Below, piece after piece: positions 51,522 through 60,284 of a stretch of 64,000 nucleotides of DNA. Source of the DNA: Dysgonamonadaceae bacterium (GTDB taxonomy: Bacteria > Bacteroidota > Bacteroidia > Bacteroidales > Dysgonomonadaceae). Location: NCBI GenBank assembly GCA_031254645.1, contig JAIRUA010000013.1, positions 1-64,000 of the forward strand, read 5' to 3'. A program made the translations under genes and the position numbers. Below the pieces are notes generated by a model. That model was not told the origin of the DNA. It searched no databases and worked only from the letters and a program-made list of their open reading frames with translations. Position 1 is the stretch's first letter; each line of letters opens with the position of its first letter.

Positions 51522-52961
51522 TTATTTTTCTAATTGTTTATATAGTTCAATTTTTCCACTCACTATCAATACCAAAATAACCAATGCCACACATATCAAC
51601 ACGCCCATTACAACCCATTCCCATCGTTTCGGCTGCTCATTTTTCTCTCTTTTCGCTTTCAAAAACAGTAATGAGCCAATTCCGTAAAAAACTATCGAGA
51701 AAAACAGATATTTCAACCCAACGGCATAAATCACATAAGTAGCGTAAATGCTCCCCAACAAAGCAATTGTCAAATGTACCGGACTTTCTATTTTTCGGTT
51801 GATAATCGATATTTTTACAGCATAAAGCGACGAAAGCAAATAAGGAATCAACACAAGCGTAGTCGCAATAGTGATAGCAGCAAGATAAGTATTATTCATC
51901 TTTGGCGACAAAATAGCGAGTAAGAATAGCTGTGTGAAGCCTTGTGTGAGTAATAGCGCATTTGTGGGTGTTCCTTTCGCATTCACTTTTGCCAAAAAGC
52001 GAGGCATAACACCGTCTTTCGCTGCAGCATACATCGTTTCTACCGACAACAAAATCCACGACAAACTGGCACCCAATACCGAAACCATAATACCAATTTT
52101 GATAATCGCAGCACCCGATGTGCCAATAATTGTTTTTCCGAGAACAAGCGCCAATGGTGTTTCGGAAGCCGCCAGTTCTATTGCCGGAACAGAAGACATT
52201 GTAATGAATGTGAGCAACATATAGATACCCAACACAATCAAAACAGAAATAATAGTCGCTACGCGAACCGTTTTTTGATTTCTCGACCTGCCGGACAGTA
52301 CCGAAGCCGCTTCAATCCCCACAAAACACCAAAGTACAATCGCCATTGCGTGTCTTACTTGCAAAAAAGGCGTTGTGCTTTCGCTTGTGGCGGCAAGTTC
52401 AAATTGCCAATTTTCGACACGAAAAATATCGATATTTATCAGCGACAAACCCAGCACAATGATTAAAACAATCGGCAAAAGCTTCGCAATGGTAACCACA
52501 AAATTCAAAATCGCACCTTCTTTTACACCAACCAACAAAATGGCATAGAAAAACCACAAAACACCTGACCCAATCAGGAAACAAGTGAGCGGCGACAGTG
52601 CATTTACGCCCAATAAATCGTTCAACGTTTTGAAAAAGAATATCAAATAACTGGCTGTTCCCAGCCAACCCATCGACCAATATCCCCACGCAGAGTTGAA
52701 GCCCATATAGTCACCAAAGCCGTCGTGTGCATAAGCATAAATGCCACTTTTCAATTCCGGTTTTCGTGAAGCCAGATAAGTAAAAACCAAAGCCAACATC
52801 AGTGCACCAAAACCACCAACAAGCCACGTGAGCATCACGCCTTGCGGATTGGCAACGCTGATAAGGTCTTTGGGTGAATTAAAAATTCCCGAGCCAATCA
52901 TTGAGCCAACGGCTACCGAAACCAAAAGCCATAGACCTAATTTTTTGTCTGTTTTTTTCAT
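51522..52961 (-). CDS. APC-family amino acid/polyamine antiporter
   Basis: 479 residues from MKKTDKKLGLWLLV; upstream in-frame residues are dropped. Twelve membrane helices with the APC signature GSMIGSGIFNSPKDL and the ArcD/YjeM-like GWLGTASYLIFFFKTLND. Related to arginine/ornithine and glutamate/GABA-type antiporters; the substrate is not readable. Directly upstream of the beta-lactamase gene with zero spacing, so probably co-transcribed. Confidence 0.88.
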   Translation of the reverse strand: MKKTDKKLGLWLLVSVAVGSMIGSGIFNSPKDLISVANPQGVMLTWLVGGFGALMLALVFTYLASRKPELKSGIYAYAHDGFGDYMGFNSAWGYWSMGWLGTASYLIFFFKTLNDLLGVNALSPLTCFLIGSGVLWFFYAILLVGVKEGAILNFVVTIAKLLPIVLIIVLGLSLINIDIFRVENWQFELAATSESTTPFLQVRHAMAIVLWCFVGIEAASVLSGRSRNQKTVRVATIISVLIVLGIYMLLTFITMSSVPAIELAASETPLALVLGKTIIGTSGAAIIKIGIMVSVLGASLSWILLSVETMYAAAKDGVMPRFLAKVNAKGTPTNALLLTQGFTQLFLLAILSPKMNNTYLAAITIATTLVLIPYLLSSLYAVKISIINRKIESPVHLTIALLGSIYATYVIYAVGLKYLFFSIVFYGIGSLLFLKAKREKNEQPKRWEWVVMGVLICVALVILVLIVSGKIELYKQLEK

Positions 52962-53132
52962 ACGGTTACATTTTATTTTTTCATTATGGTCGTATGGAAC
53001 TCGCAATAACCATTTATTTTGGCGTGAAGTATTCACGTGCTCGTTTCATCTGCTTTCAAATAATCTGCAAAAGTAGGGAAAAAGAAAAGTTTACCGAAAC
53101 GAATTTCAGTAAACTTTTCTATAAACATTGAG

Positions 53133-53153
53133 ATTGCGGGTCAAACCCGCAAT
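53133..53153. repeat. Short perfect hairpin
   Basis: ATTGCGGGT / ACCCGCAAT with CAA loop, between the permease promoter region and the end of the GH144-like gene. REP-like. Confidence 0.6.
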
Positions 53154-53182
53154 GACAAGTAATCGCAAATCTAAAATCGATA

Positions 53183-54526
53183 TTAATTCTTTATTCGATA
53201 TTCAAAATCAAGAATTTCCAATCCTTTCTGTACATCCGGATGGCTCATAAATAAATTCCACAACAAACCGGTGCGGTGATTTTCAATCATCACGGTGATT
53301 GGTCCTTGGTCAATTGCCAAATAACGTTGCGGAAACCAGTCTTCGGTAACGCTGAATGCATCATAAAAACCGAATTTTCCCCAAAGTCTATCGCCTAAAT
53401 CTTCATAAAAATGGCGCATTACCTGCATCGAATATTCGGGCGTGTAAACGATAGAAGAAAGAGCAGCTGTGGGTGCTATCACACCTAAATCACGACTTTG
53501 GTATGGCTCGTGTGCAAAATATCCTCTCACAGAATAACTTGCCGTAAGCCCCCAGCTGTACTCGCTAAAACCTTCCCATCCGTTTGGATTGCGAATACAA
53601 TAAGCACGATTTGCCAAAGTATAGTTGCGCATTTCTTTGAAATAATCAGCATATCGGTCTATCAATCCATTGGGATTCAAACCTAAAAATGAATAGTGCG
53701 CCCAAAACATTGGTCCTATATTTGCAGTACTATTATATCGCAAATGCAACGGAATGCCCTCTACTTCAACTGAGGTTACGATATCGCCATTTCGCGCCCA
53801 ACCTTCGTGATATACATAAGCCGGAATACCGTGCGTGGGCGAACAGGCGGCTAATATATAGGTAATCAAACATTCATCGAATCCTTTAATCGGGTGATTC
53901 ATTCCCCAATCGTGCTCGGGACTCCAATGCCAAAAAAGCACGTTTTGATTGTTGCGATACCAATTCCAATTCACATTTCGCCAAAGTGTATCGATGCGAG
54001 CGGCAAGCGCTTTTTCGGATTCCGAGCCATTGACATAATATTGATGAAGTGTTAATAACCCTTGTATAAGAAACGAGGTTTCTACCAAATCGCCGCCATT
54101 GTCTTTATCGCTAAAACCGACGGTTTCGCCCGTTTCGCCATTCCACCAATGCGGAAATACGCCGTGAAACGAGTCGGCATTTTCCAAGAAAATCATAATG
54201 CGCTCAAAACGCTCCAACGCTTGCGCGCGCGTAATCCAGCCACGTTCAGTAGCGGCAATAATTGCCATAATACCGAAGCCGCTTCCGCCTGATGTTACGG
54301 TGCTTTTGCTGTACTGACCATAATCACCGTCAACATGATAACGTTCACGTGCCATTCCGCTAACGGGCTCTGCGCCGTCCCAAAAATAGAGGAATGTGCG
54401 GCGTTGTACACTATCCATTAGCGCTTCGTCGGATATTTTGAGTACGGTTTGGTTGCGCTCTTTGGGGTTGTTACACGCTGTGATAAGAAAAAGCGTGATA
54501 AGAAAAAGTAATAATTTTGTTTTCAT
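53183..54526 (-). CDS. GH144-like (glycoamylase-domain) lipoprotein, copy 1
   Basis: 447 residues, lipobox Cys18. (alpha/alpha)6-barrel glycoamylase-type domain (PF10091) with LMDSVQRRTFLYFWDGAEPVSGMARER, GGSGFGIMAIIAATERGWI, HWWNGETGE, FWHWSPEHDWGMNHPIKGFDE, ITYILAACSPTHG and RAYCIRNPNGWEGFSEYSWGLTAS. Characterised GH144 members are endo-beta-1,2-glucanases. The very similar second copy at 56973-58625 and the GH3 gene between them strengthen that reading. Confidence 0.85.
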   Translation of the reverse strand: MKTKLLLFLITLFLITACNNPKERNQTVLKISDEALMDSVQRRTFLYFWDGAEPVSGMARERYHVDGDYGQYSKSTVTSGGSGFGIMAIIAATERGWITRAQALERFERIMIFLENADSFHGVFPHWWNGETGETVGFSDKDNGGDLVETSFLIQGLLTLHQYYVNGSESEKALAARIDTLWRNVNWNWYRNNQNVLFWHWSPEHDWGMNHPIKGFDECLITYILAACSPTHGIPAYVYHEGWARNGDIVTSVEVEGIPLHLRYNSTANIGPMFWAHYSFLGLNPNGLIDRYADYFKEMRNYTLANRAYCIRNPNGWEGFSEYSWGLTASYSVRGYFAHEPYQSRDLGVIAPTAALSSIVYTPEYSMQVMRHFYEDLGDRLWGKFGFYDAFSVTEDWFPQRYLAIDQGPITVMIENHRTGLLWNLFMSHPDVQKGLEILDFEYRIKN

Positions 54527-54544
54527 ATTTTTTTGTTTTTTATT

Positions 54545-54658
54545 GTCTGAACTATGATTTTAGTATGATTTGTTTGATTGCTACGATTTTGATCCCTGAG
54601 CGAAGTCAAGGTACAATCACATTAATCAAACAAATCATACTAAAATCATAGTTCAGAC
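54545..54658. repeat. 35-bp perfect inverted repeat between GH144 and GH3 genes
   Basis: Arms 54545-54579 and 54624-54658 match perfectly, separated by 44 bp that include CTGAGCGAAGTCAAGGTACAA, a variant of the motif near 4525. Ends four bases before the GH3 stop codon. Confidence 0.9.
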
Positions 54659-54661
54659 TTT

Positions 54662-56953
54662 TTATTTCAATGTAAATCTCGCTCTTTTTACCTCTTGACT
54701 ATTGCCGCCAACCATTACATCAAAATCGCCCGGCTCTACTACAAATTCCAAATCGTAATTGTAGAATTTCAGTAGTTCGGGGGTAATTTTGAAGTCGATT
54801 GTTCTTGATTCGCCCGCTTTCAAAAAGACCTTTTCGAAACCTTTCAGTTCGCTTACGGGGCGTGTTACGCTGGCTACTCTATCGCGAATGTAAAGTTGCA
54901 CGACCTCCGCACCGTCTCTTTTCCCCGAATTGGTTACGGTAACGCTCGCGGTTACATATTCGTTCATATCGATTTCGGTTGCGCTAAGTCGCACATCGCT
55001 GTAATCAAATGTGGTATAGCTCAATCCGTAGCCGAAAGGATATAATGGGTCGTTGGTTACATCTAAATAATTGCTGCGAAATTTCTCAAACCAAGCGCCT
55101 TCGGCTAACGGACGACCGGTATTTTTATGGTTGTAAAACAATGGAATTTGTCCAACGTTTTGCGGGAATGTTGCCGGCATTTTTCCGCTCGGATTCACAT
55201 CGCCAAACAAAACATCGCCGATAGCATAAGCCGCTTCCGTGCCGCCAAACCAAACGTTGAGAATCGACGGAACGTTTTGGTGTTCCCAAACCAATGTTTT
55301 CGGACGACCTGTGAAAAGTACCAACACAACGGGTTTTCCTGTTTTCACTAGCTCTTTCAAAAGCGTTTTTTGCACATCAGGGATATCCAAATCAGTACGA
55401 CTACTCGATTCGCCGCTCATTTCCGACGATTCACCCAAAGCGGCAACAATCACATCGGATTTTTTGGCGATTTCTAACGCTTCGCGAAGCATTTCTTCGT
55501 CAGTGCGTGTTTCTTGGTCACGATGCAAAGTGCGTCCGAACATTGTAGCTCGTTCTTCGTAAGCCGCATCGCTCACCAAATGACTGCCTTTGGCGTAAAG
55601 CACATTTACGTTATCGCCGCCAACACGCTGTATTCCTTCGATTAACGTAGCCGGAACATCAAGATTTACCGCCACACTCCACGTGCCGGGCATATTGGAA
55701 CGGGTGTTTGCTAAGGGACCGATTACGGCAATCGTTCCTTGTTTTTTCAATGGCAACGTTTCATTTTCATTTTTCAACAACACAAAACTTTCCGTAGCGA
55801 TTTGTCGTGCAATGGCACGATGTTCGGGTGTGTAAATTTCGTTTTTCGCTCTTTCGGGATTGATGAATTTGTAGGGGTCATCGAACAGACCTAAAATATA
55901 TTTCGCTTCCAAAATACGACGACAAGCTGTGTCGATTTCTTCCTGTGTAACTTTTCCTTCCGCTAACGATTGTTTCAGCGTTTTGAAACCTTCACTGACC
56001 ATATCCATGTCAATTCCAGCTTTCAATGCTCGTGCCGAAACAGTTTGCAGGTCGCCAATTCCGTGATCAATCATTTCGGTAATACCTGTGTAATCGGTAA
56101 CAACGAATCCGTTGAATCCCCACTGTGTGCGTAATACATCAGTCATCAGCCATTTGTTGGCAGTGGCAGGAATACCATCCACTTCATTGAATGATGCCAT
56201 TACACTTCCTACGCCTGCATCAATGGCGGCTTGGTAGGGGTACATATATTCATTAAACATACGAATACGGCTCATATCCACCGTGTTGTAATCGCGTCCG
56301 CCCTCGCCTGCGCCATACAGCGCGTAATGTTTCACGCAAGCCATAATGTGCGAATTGGTACTGTATAAATCGATTCCCGGTCTGCCTTGATAGCCGTAAA
56401 CCATCGCTTTAGCGATTTTTCCACCCAAAAAGGGGTCTTCGCCGCTGCCTTCCGAAAAACGCCCCCAACGCGGGTCGCGTGAAATATCCACCATCGGGCT
56501 GAATGTCCAAGCGATACCGTCGGCGCTTGCTTCGATAGCGGCAATGCGCGCCGATTTTTCAATGGCTTCCATATTCCACGTAGCCGCCATTCCCAATGGA
56601 ATTGGGAAGGCGGTTTCGTACCCGTGAATCACGTCCATTGCGAATAGCAAAGGAATTCCTAATCGACTTTCTTCAACGGCAACACGCTGAATTTCTTTGA
56701 TTTTTTCGACGCCTTTTACGTTGAACAATCCGCCTACTTCGCCGTTTTTAATCCTTTCGGCGATATTGCTGCTTTGTGCTTGTCCGGTAACGATATCGCC
56801 GGCAACGGGTAAATTGAGTTGTCCGAGCTTTTCATCTATCGTCATTTTGTTCATCAAATCAGTGATAAAGCTATCCATTTCCGGATTTGATGATTGGGCG
56901 TGAATAGTGACAAAAGCAACTATTACGAAAAAGAGTATCAGTAATTTTTTCAT
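54662..56953 (-). CDS. bglX: GH3 beta-glucosidase (BglX-like)
   Basis: 763 residues with a signal peptide (to about residue 19). GH3 N-terminal barrel with RGDPRWGR-type SRDPRWGRFSEGSGEDP (158-174) and nucleophile Asp287 in FVVTDYTG, a GH3_C domain and an Ig/FnIII-like end (SYTTFDYSDVRLS, ELKGFEKVFLKAGES). Releases glucose from beta-glucan oligosaccharides; in known beta-1,2-glucan loci a GH3 enzyme pairs with GH144. 20 bp behind the second GH144-like gene. Confidence 0.93.
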   Translation of the reverse strand: MKKLLILFFVIVAFVTIHAQSSNPEMDSFITDLMNKMTIDEKLGQLNLPVAGDIVTGQAQSSNIAERIKNGEVGGLFNVKGVEKIKEIQRVAVEESRLGIPLLFAMDVIHGYETAFPIPLGMAATWNMEAIEKSARIAAIEASADGIAWTFSPMVDISRDPRWGRFSEGSGEDPFLGGKIAKAMVYGYQGRPGIDLYSTNSHIMACVKHYALYGAGEGGRDYNTVDMSRIRMFNEYMYPYQAAIDAGVGSVMASFNEVDGIPATANKWLMTDVLRTQWGFNGFVVTDYTGITEMIDHGIGDLQTVSARALKAGIDMDMVSEGFKTLKQSLAEGKVTQEEIDTACRRILEAKYILGLFDDPYKFINPERAKNEIYTPEHRAIARQIATESFVLLKNENETLPLKKQGTIAVIGPLANTRSNMPGTWSVAVNLDVPATLIEGIQRVGGDNVNVLYAKGSHLVSDAAYEERATMFGRTLHRDQETRTDEEMLREALEIAKKSDVIVAALGESSEMSGESSSRTDLDIPDVQKTLLKELVKTGKPVVLVLFTGRPKTLVWEHQNVPSILNVWFGGTEAAYAIGDVLFGDVNPSGKMPATFPQNVGQIPLFYNHKNTGRPLAEGAWFEKFRSNYLDVTNDPLYPFGYGLSYTTFDYSDVRLSATEIDMNEYVTASVTVTNSGKRDGAEVVQLYIRDRVASVTRPVSELKGFEKVFLKAGESRTIDFKITPELLKFYNYDLEFVVEPGDFDVMVGGNSQEVKRARFTLK

Positions 56954-56972
56954 TTCTATCTTTTATTTAATT

Positions 56973-58625
56973 CTATAAGTTAGGGCTTGTAAATCCCAAT
57001 TTTTTTAATCCGTTTTTAATTTCTTCATCTTGCATTAATAAAGACCACAGCAAACCTGTTCTGTAATTCTCTATCATAATAATAATCGGTCCTTGGTCGA
57101 TAGCAATATGTTCAGCGGCAAACCATTGCGCCGTCAAGTTGAACGCGTCATAAAATCCGTATTCCGACCACAATTTATCGCCCAATTTGTAATAGAAGAA
57201 ATGCAACGCTTTCATTGATTCTTCAGGTGTAAAAGGCATTGACGATAGAGCGGCTGTGGGCGCAATAACGCCTCTGTCGTTTGTTGGCGAATGGGCGCTA
57301 TATCCCTGATTTCCATCGCTTGCTGTCAAACCCCAACAATTTTCGCCGTACCCGACAAATCCTTTTGGATTATCTATCGCATAGCGATAATGGATAAGGG
57401 CGTGATTTCGGTTTTGTGTCCAATAATCGGGATATTGATCTGTCAGCCCTTTCGGATTGATTCCCAAAAACGTGTATTGACTGAAAAATAATGGACCTCC
57501 ATAATCTTCTCCCAACGGCAATTGAATGCCGTAGTACGACCTGCCATTTCTCATATTTCCGTTCCGCGCCCAACCTTGTGTGTATACCTCTTTCGATATG
57601 GGAAAAGTGGGTGAAGCGGCTGCCAGAATGTAGGTAATGAGCGATTCGTTCCATCCTTCGATTTTCAAATTCATTTGCCAATCGAATTGCGGACTCCAAT
57701 GCCAATAAAGCACATTTTCGCCGTCTTTTCGAAACCACGTCCAATCAATGGCTTCCCACATTCGAGTAATATCATCTCTCAATTTTGTTTCTTCGGGTGT
57801 ATTGGCAGAAAAATATTGTCGAGCTGTCAATAATCCTTGGAAAAGAAGCGATGTTTCTACCAAATCCGCAGCATTGTCGTATTGACTGAAAGCAATGGTT
57901 GCTCCTGTTTCTCCGTGCAACCAATGTGCGAAAGCACCGTGATAGGTGGTACATTTGGTGTCGAGAAACGTTACAATTCTTTGCACACGCTCCAATGCTT
58001 CGGTGCGGGTAATGAAACTTCGTTCTGCGGCAACAATCATCGCCATTACGCCAAAACCTGTTCCGCCGGTTGTAACGATATTGCCGGAAGTAGTGCGCTC
58101 TCTCGCCATTCCTGAAACAGGATGTCCGAAATCCCAAAAATACCTGAATGTTTGTCTCTGTACGAGGTCTAACAATTCTTCATCGGGAATGCGGGGAAAT
58201 TTATCCGATAAGTCCATTCCGGTGGATAGCGAAAAGGTTCTTCCTGTGAATATATTCGTTCCCAATTGCGATTTCAGATTGGGGAAAATAATCAATTGAT
58301 AACTGCTGAAAGGGATAAGATTTACATCGGATTTGACGATAATTGATTGAGCATCGGGATATTCGAATATCAATGCCACATCTCTGTTTGTACGATCTCT
58401 TAATCTAATATTCGTTTCAACGGTGTTTTTATCAATCGGGGCGGAGAATTTCAATTCAATTGATAATGCCAAAGGATCGATATCTTCAAAATTATTTTGA
58501 TTCGATTTTCCGTCGATGATTATTTCGTTTAATCTGAAATCCTCGAGGGGCACGGGCTGTTCTTTTCCACCGCAAGCGAGGGAAAATAGAGCTATGATGA
58601 TTGAGATGAATATATATTTCTTCAT
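56973..58625 (-). CDS. GH144-like lipoprotein with N-terminal Ig-like domain, copy 2
   Basis: 550 residues, lipobox Cys18. Residues ~30-140 form a Big_5-type domain (ALSIELKFSAPIDKNTVETN, NLIPFSSYQLIIFP). The rest is the glycoamylase-type domain with LLDLVQRQTFRYFWDFGHPVSGMARER, GGTGFGVMAMIVAAERSFI, YWHWSPQFDWQMNLKIEGWNE and AIDNPKGFVGYGENCWGLTAS, paralogous to copy 1. The extra domain suggests this is the surface enzyme that makes the first cuts. Confidence 0.86.
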   Translation of the reverse strand: MKKYIFISIIIALFSLACGGKEQPVPLEDFRLNEIIIDGKSNQNNFEDIDPLALSIELKFSAPIDKNTVETNIRLRDRTNRDVALIFEYPDAQSIIVKSDVNLIPFSSYQLIIFPNLKSQLGTNIFTGRTFSLSTGMDLSDKFPRIPDEELLDLVQRQTFRYFWDFGHPVSGMARERTTSGNIVTTGGTGFGVMAMIVAAERSFITRTEALERVQRIVTFLDTKCTTYHGAFAHWLHGETGATIAFSQYDNAADLVETSLLFQGLLTARQYFSANTPEETKLRDDITRMWEAIDWTWFRKDGENVLYWHWSPQFDWQMNLKIEGWNESLITYILAAASPTFPISKEVYTQGWARNGNMRNGRSYYGIQLPLGEDYGGPLFFSQYTFLGINPKGLTDQYPDYWTQNRNHALIHYRYAIDNPKGFVGYGENCWGLTASDGNQGYSAHSPTNDRGVIAPTAALSSMPFTPEESMKALHFFYYKLGDKLWSEYGFYDAFNLTAQWFAAEHIAIDQGPIIIMIENYRTGLLWSLLMQDEEIKNGLKKLGFTSPNL

Positions 58626-58717
58626 AATGTGCTAATAAATAATGTGCTAATGTGCTAATGAAAACCGCGAGTATTAAAGTATCATACCTACATTAGCACA
58701 TTATTTATTAGCACATT
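58626..58717. repeat. 27-bp perfect inverted repeat behind the LamG gene
   Basis: Arms 58626-58652 and 58691-58717, made of AATGTGCTAATAAAT words. The left arm begins at the start-codon edge of the downstream GH144-like gene; the right arm ends 14 bp before the LamG-gene stop. Confidence 0.9.
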
Positions 58718-58730
58718 AGCAAAAATTAAA

Positions 58731-60188
58731 TTAATTATCGTATGCAATAATTTCCTCGATTTCCGCTGCCGACAATGCTCTGTTAAACATTCTCAACTCG
58801 TCAATCAAACTCAAATCGGATCGGTCAAAATCCCACTCTATAAAAGTTGGAACGCCGGAGCCTACCGAAAACGCTTCGCAGTCAGTCCAATCAATCGGCG
58901 CCGACATAGCGGACTCTCTTACCACCTCGCCATTAATATATAAAGTGGTACTTTCGGCATCAAGTACGAGTGCAATATGTAACCATTCGGGCGTTTCGGC
59001 ATTGATGTGCGCCGCCGGACCGCCATCAACCCACACTTCGCCGCCACCGATGCCAACGTTGGCTTTGATGATTTGATTTGCACCGGTTGCTTCGCGGAAA
59101 ATTCGGAAACCGCTACTCCTATCTTCGAATACATTGTTACCGATAGTAATAATTCCGGCACGGTTGGGGTCGGCATTCACTTTGTACCAAAACGATACGG
59201 TCAGTTCTTCACCCAACGTTTCCGATAAATCCGACACTGCGTAAGAAAGATAGCTGTCTGTTGCGCCGGCATAGGCTCTTCCCGATATTCCTGCTGCAAA
59301 CGAAGGAGTACCCACAACTGTCGGGTTGACGCCGCTTGATATATCCCGGAAACTATTGTTGAAAGGAGCATAGAATATTTCGCCGCTTATGCCCAGTGGC
59401 GGTTTTATGTTCATCAACTTTTTGATATCGTCGGGCGACAATGTTTTGTTGTAAAGACGCAATTCATCAATCAAACTTTGGTCTGATAAATGTCCCCATT
59501 CGGTAAATCCGGGCGCGCCCGATCCGATGGAAATAACATTACATTCGTCCCAACTGATACCCGCAAAACTACTATTGGTGCTTACAGGTTCGCCATCGAA
59601 ATAGAAAATCGCTGTTCCATTCGTCATCGTTACAGCAACGTGTACCCAATCGGTAAGTTCGGGGTCAATCGTGGAAGCTGCACCGCCATCAAGCCAAGCA
59701 TCGCCTGTGCCTGTTCCCAAAGCCGCTTTAAGAATTTGTCCGGCAGATGTAGTTTCGCGGAAAATGCGTAAACCCTTCGAGCGTGTTTCGGGCACACCCG
59801 GTGTGATGGTGAAAATTCCGGCACGGTCGGGGTTTGCGTTCACTTTGTACCAAAATGCCACACTAAAATCGCTTTCCGGCTCTTGCACCAAATCATCTAC
59901 CTTGAATGTCAGATAACTATCCGCCGCTCCGGCGTAAGCTTGTCCTTCTTTTCCTTCGGCGAATGTAGGTGTACCGACAACGGTTGCTGCAATTTCACTT
60001 TTTTCATCTATGAAATTGCCATCGAATGACATATAGAAAATGAGTCCCGTCGGATCTACCGGAGGCTCCGGCTTTTCAGGCTCTTGTGGAAAATTGAACG
60101 GTGGGTCATTATCCAAGTCCTGAAAACACGATTGCGTAGCAAATAATAGTATTGCAATCGTAAGTATTTGATATAGATATTTTTTCAT
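58731..60188 (-). CDS. Lipoprotein with two LamG-like domains
   Basis: 485 residues, lipobox Cys21, Pro-Glu-rich linker (30-46), then two concanavalin/LamG-type jelly rolls of about 210 residues that repeat each other: YMSFDGNFIDEKSEIAATVV / YAPFNNSFRDISSGVNPTVV and FSVAFWYKVNANPDRAGIFT / LTVSFWYKVNADPNRAGIIT. Probably a surface glycan-binding protein of locus 2, third gene after SusC and SusD. Confidence 0.88.
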   Translation of the reverse strand: MKKYLYQILTIAILLFATQSCFQDLDNDPPFNFPQEPEKPEPPVDPTGLIFYMSFDGNFIDEKSEIAATVVGTPTFAEGKEGQAYAGAADSYLTFKVDDLVQEPESDFSVAFWYKVNANPDRAGIFTITPGVPETRSKGLRIFRETTSAGQILKAALGTGTGDAWLDGGAASTIDPELTDWVHVAVTMTNGTAIFYFDGEPVSTNSSFAGISWDECNVISIGSGAPGFTEWGHLSDQSLIDELRLYNKTLSPDDIKKLMNIKPPLGISGEIFYAPFNNSFRDISSGVNPTVVGTPSFAAGISGRAYAGATDSYLSYAVSDLSETLGEELTVSFWYKVNADPNRAGIITIGNNVFEDRSSGFRIFREATGANQIIKANVGIGGGEVWVDGGPAAHINAETPEWLHIALVLDAESTTLYINGEVVRESAMSAPIDWTDCEAFSVGSGVPTFIEWDFDRSDLSLIDELRMFNRALSAAEIEEIIAYDN

Positions 60189-60210
60189 TGTTGTTTATTT
60201 GTTTATTTGG

Positions 60211-60280
60211 TGATTCGTTGATTTGTTGTTGGTCTCTGTTTAAACAAATAAGCAGAAAAACAAATCAACGAATCAACAAC
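60211..60280. repeat. Inverted repeat between susD and LamG genes
   Basis: TGATTCGTTGATTTG (60211-60225) pairs perfectly with 60261-60275 and the flanks extend it (TGTTTA/TAAACA). Same style of low-word-complexity palindrome as elsewhere in the window. Confidence 0.75.
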
Positions 60281-60284
60281 AAGA

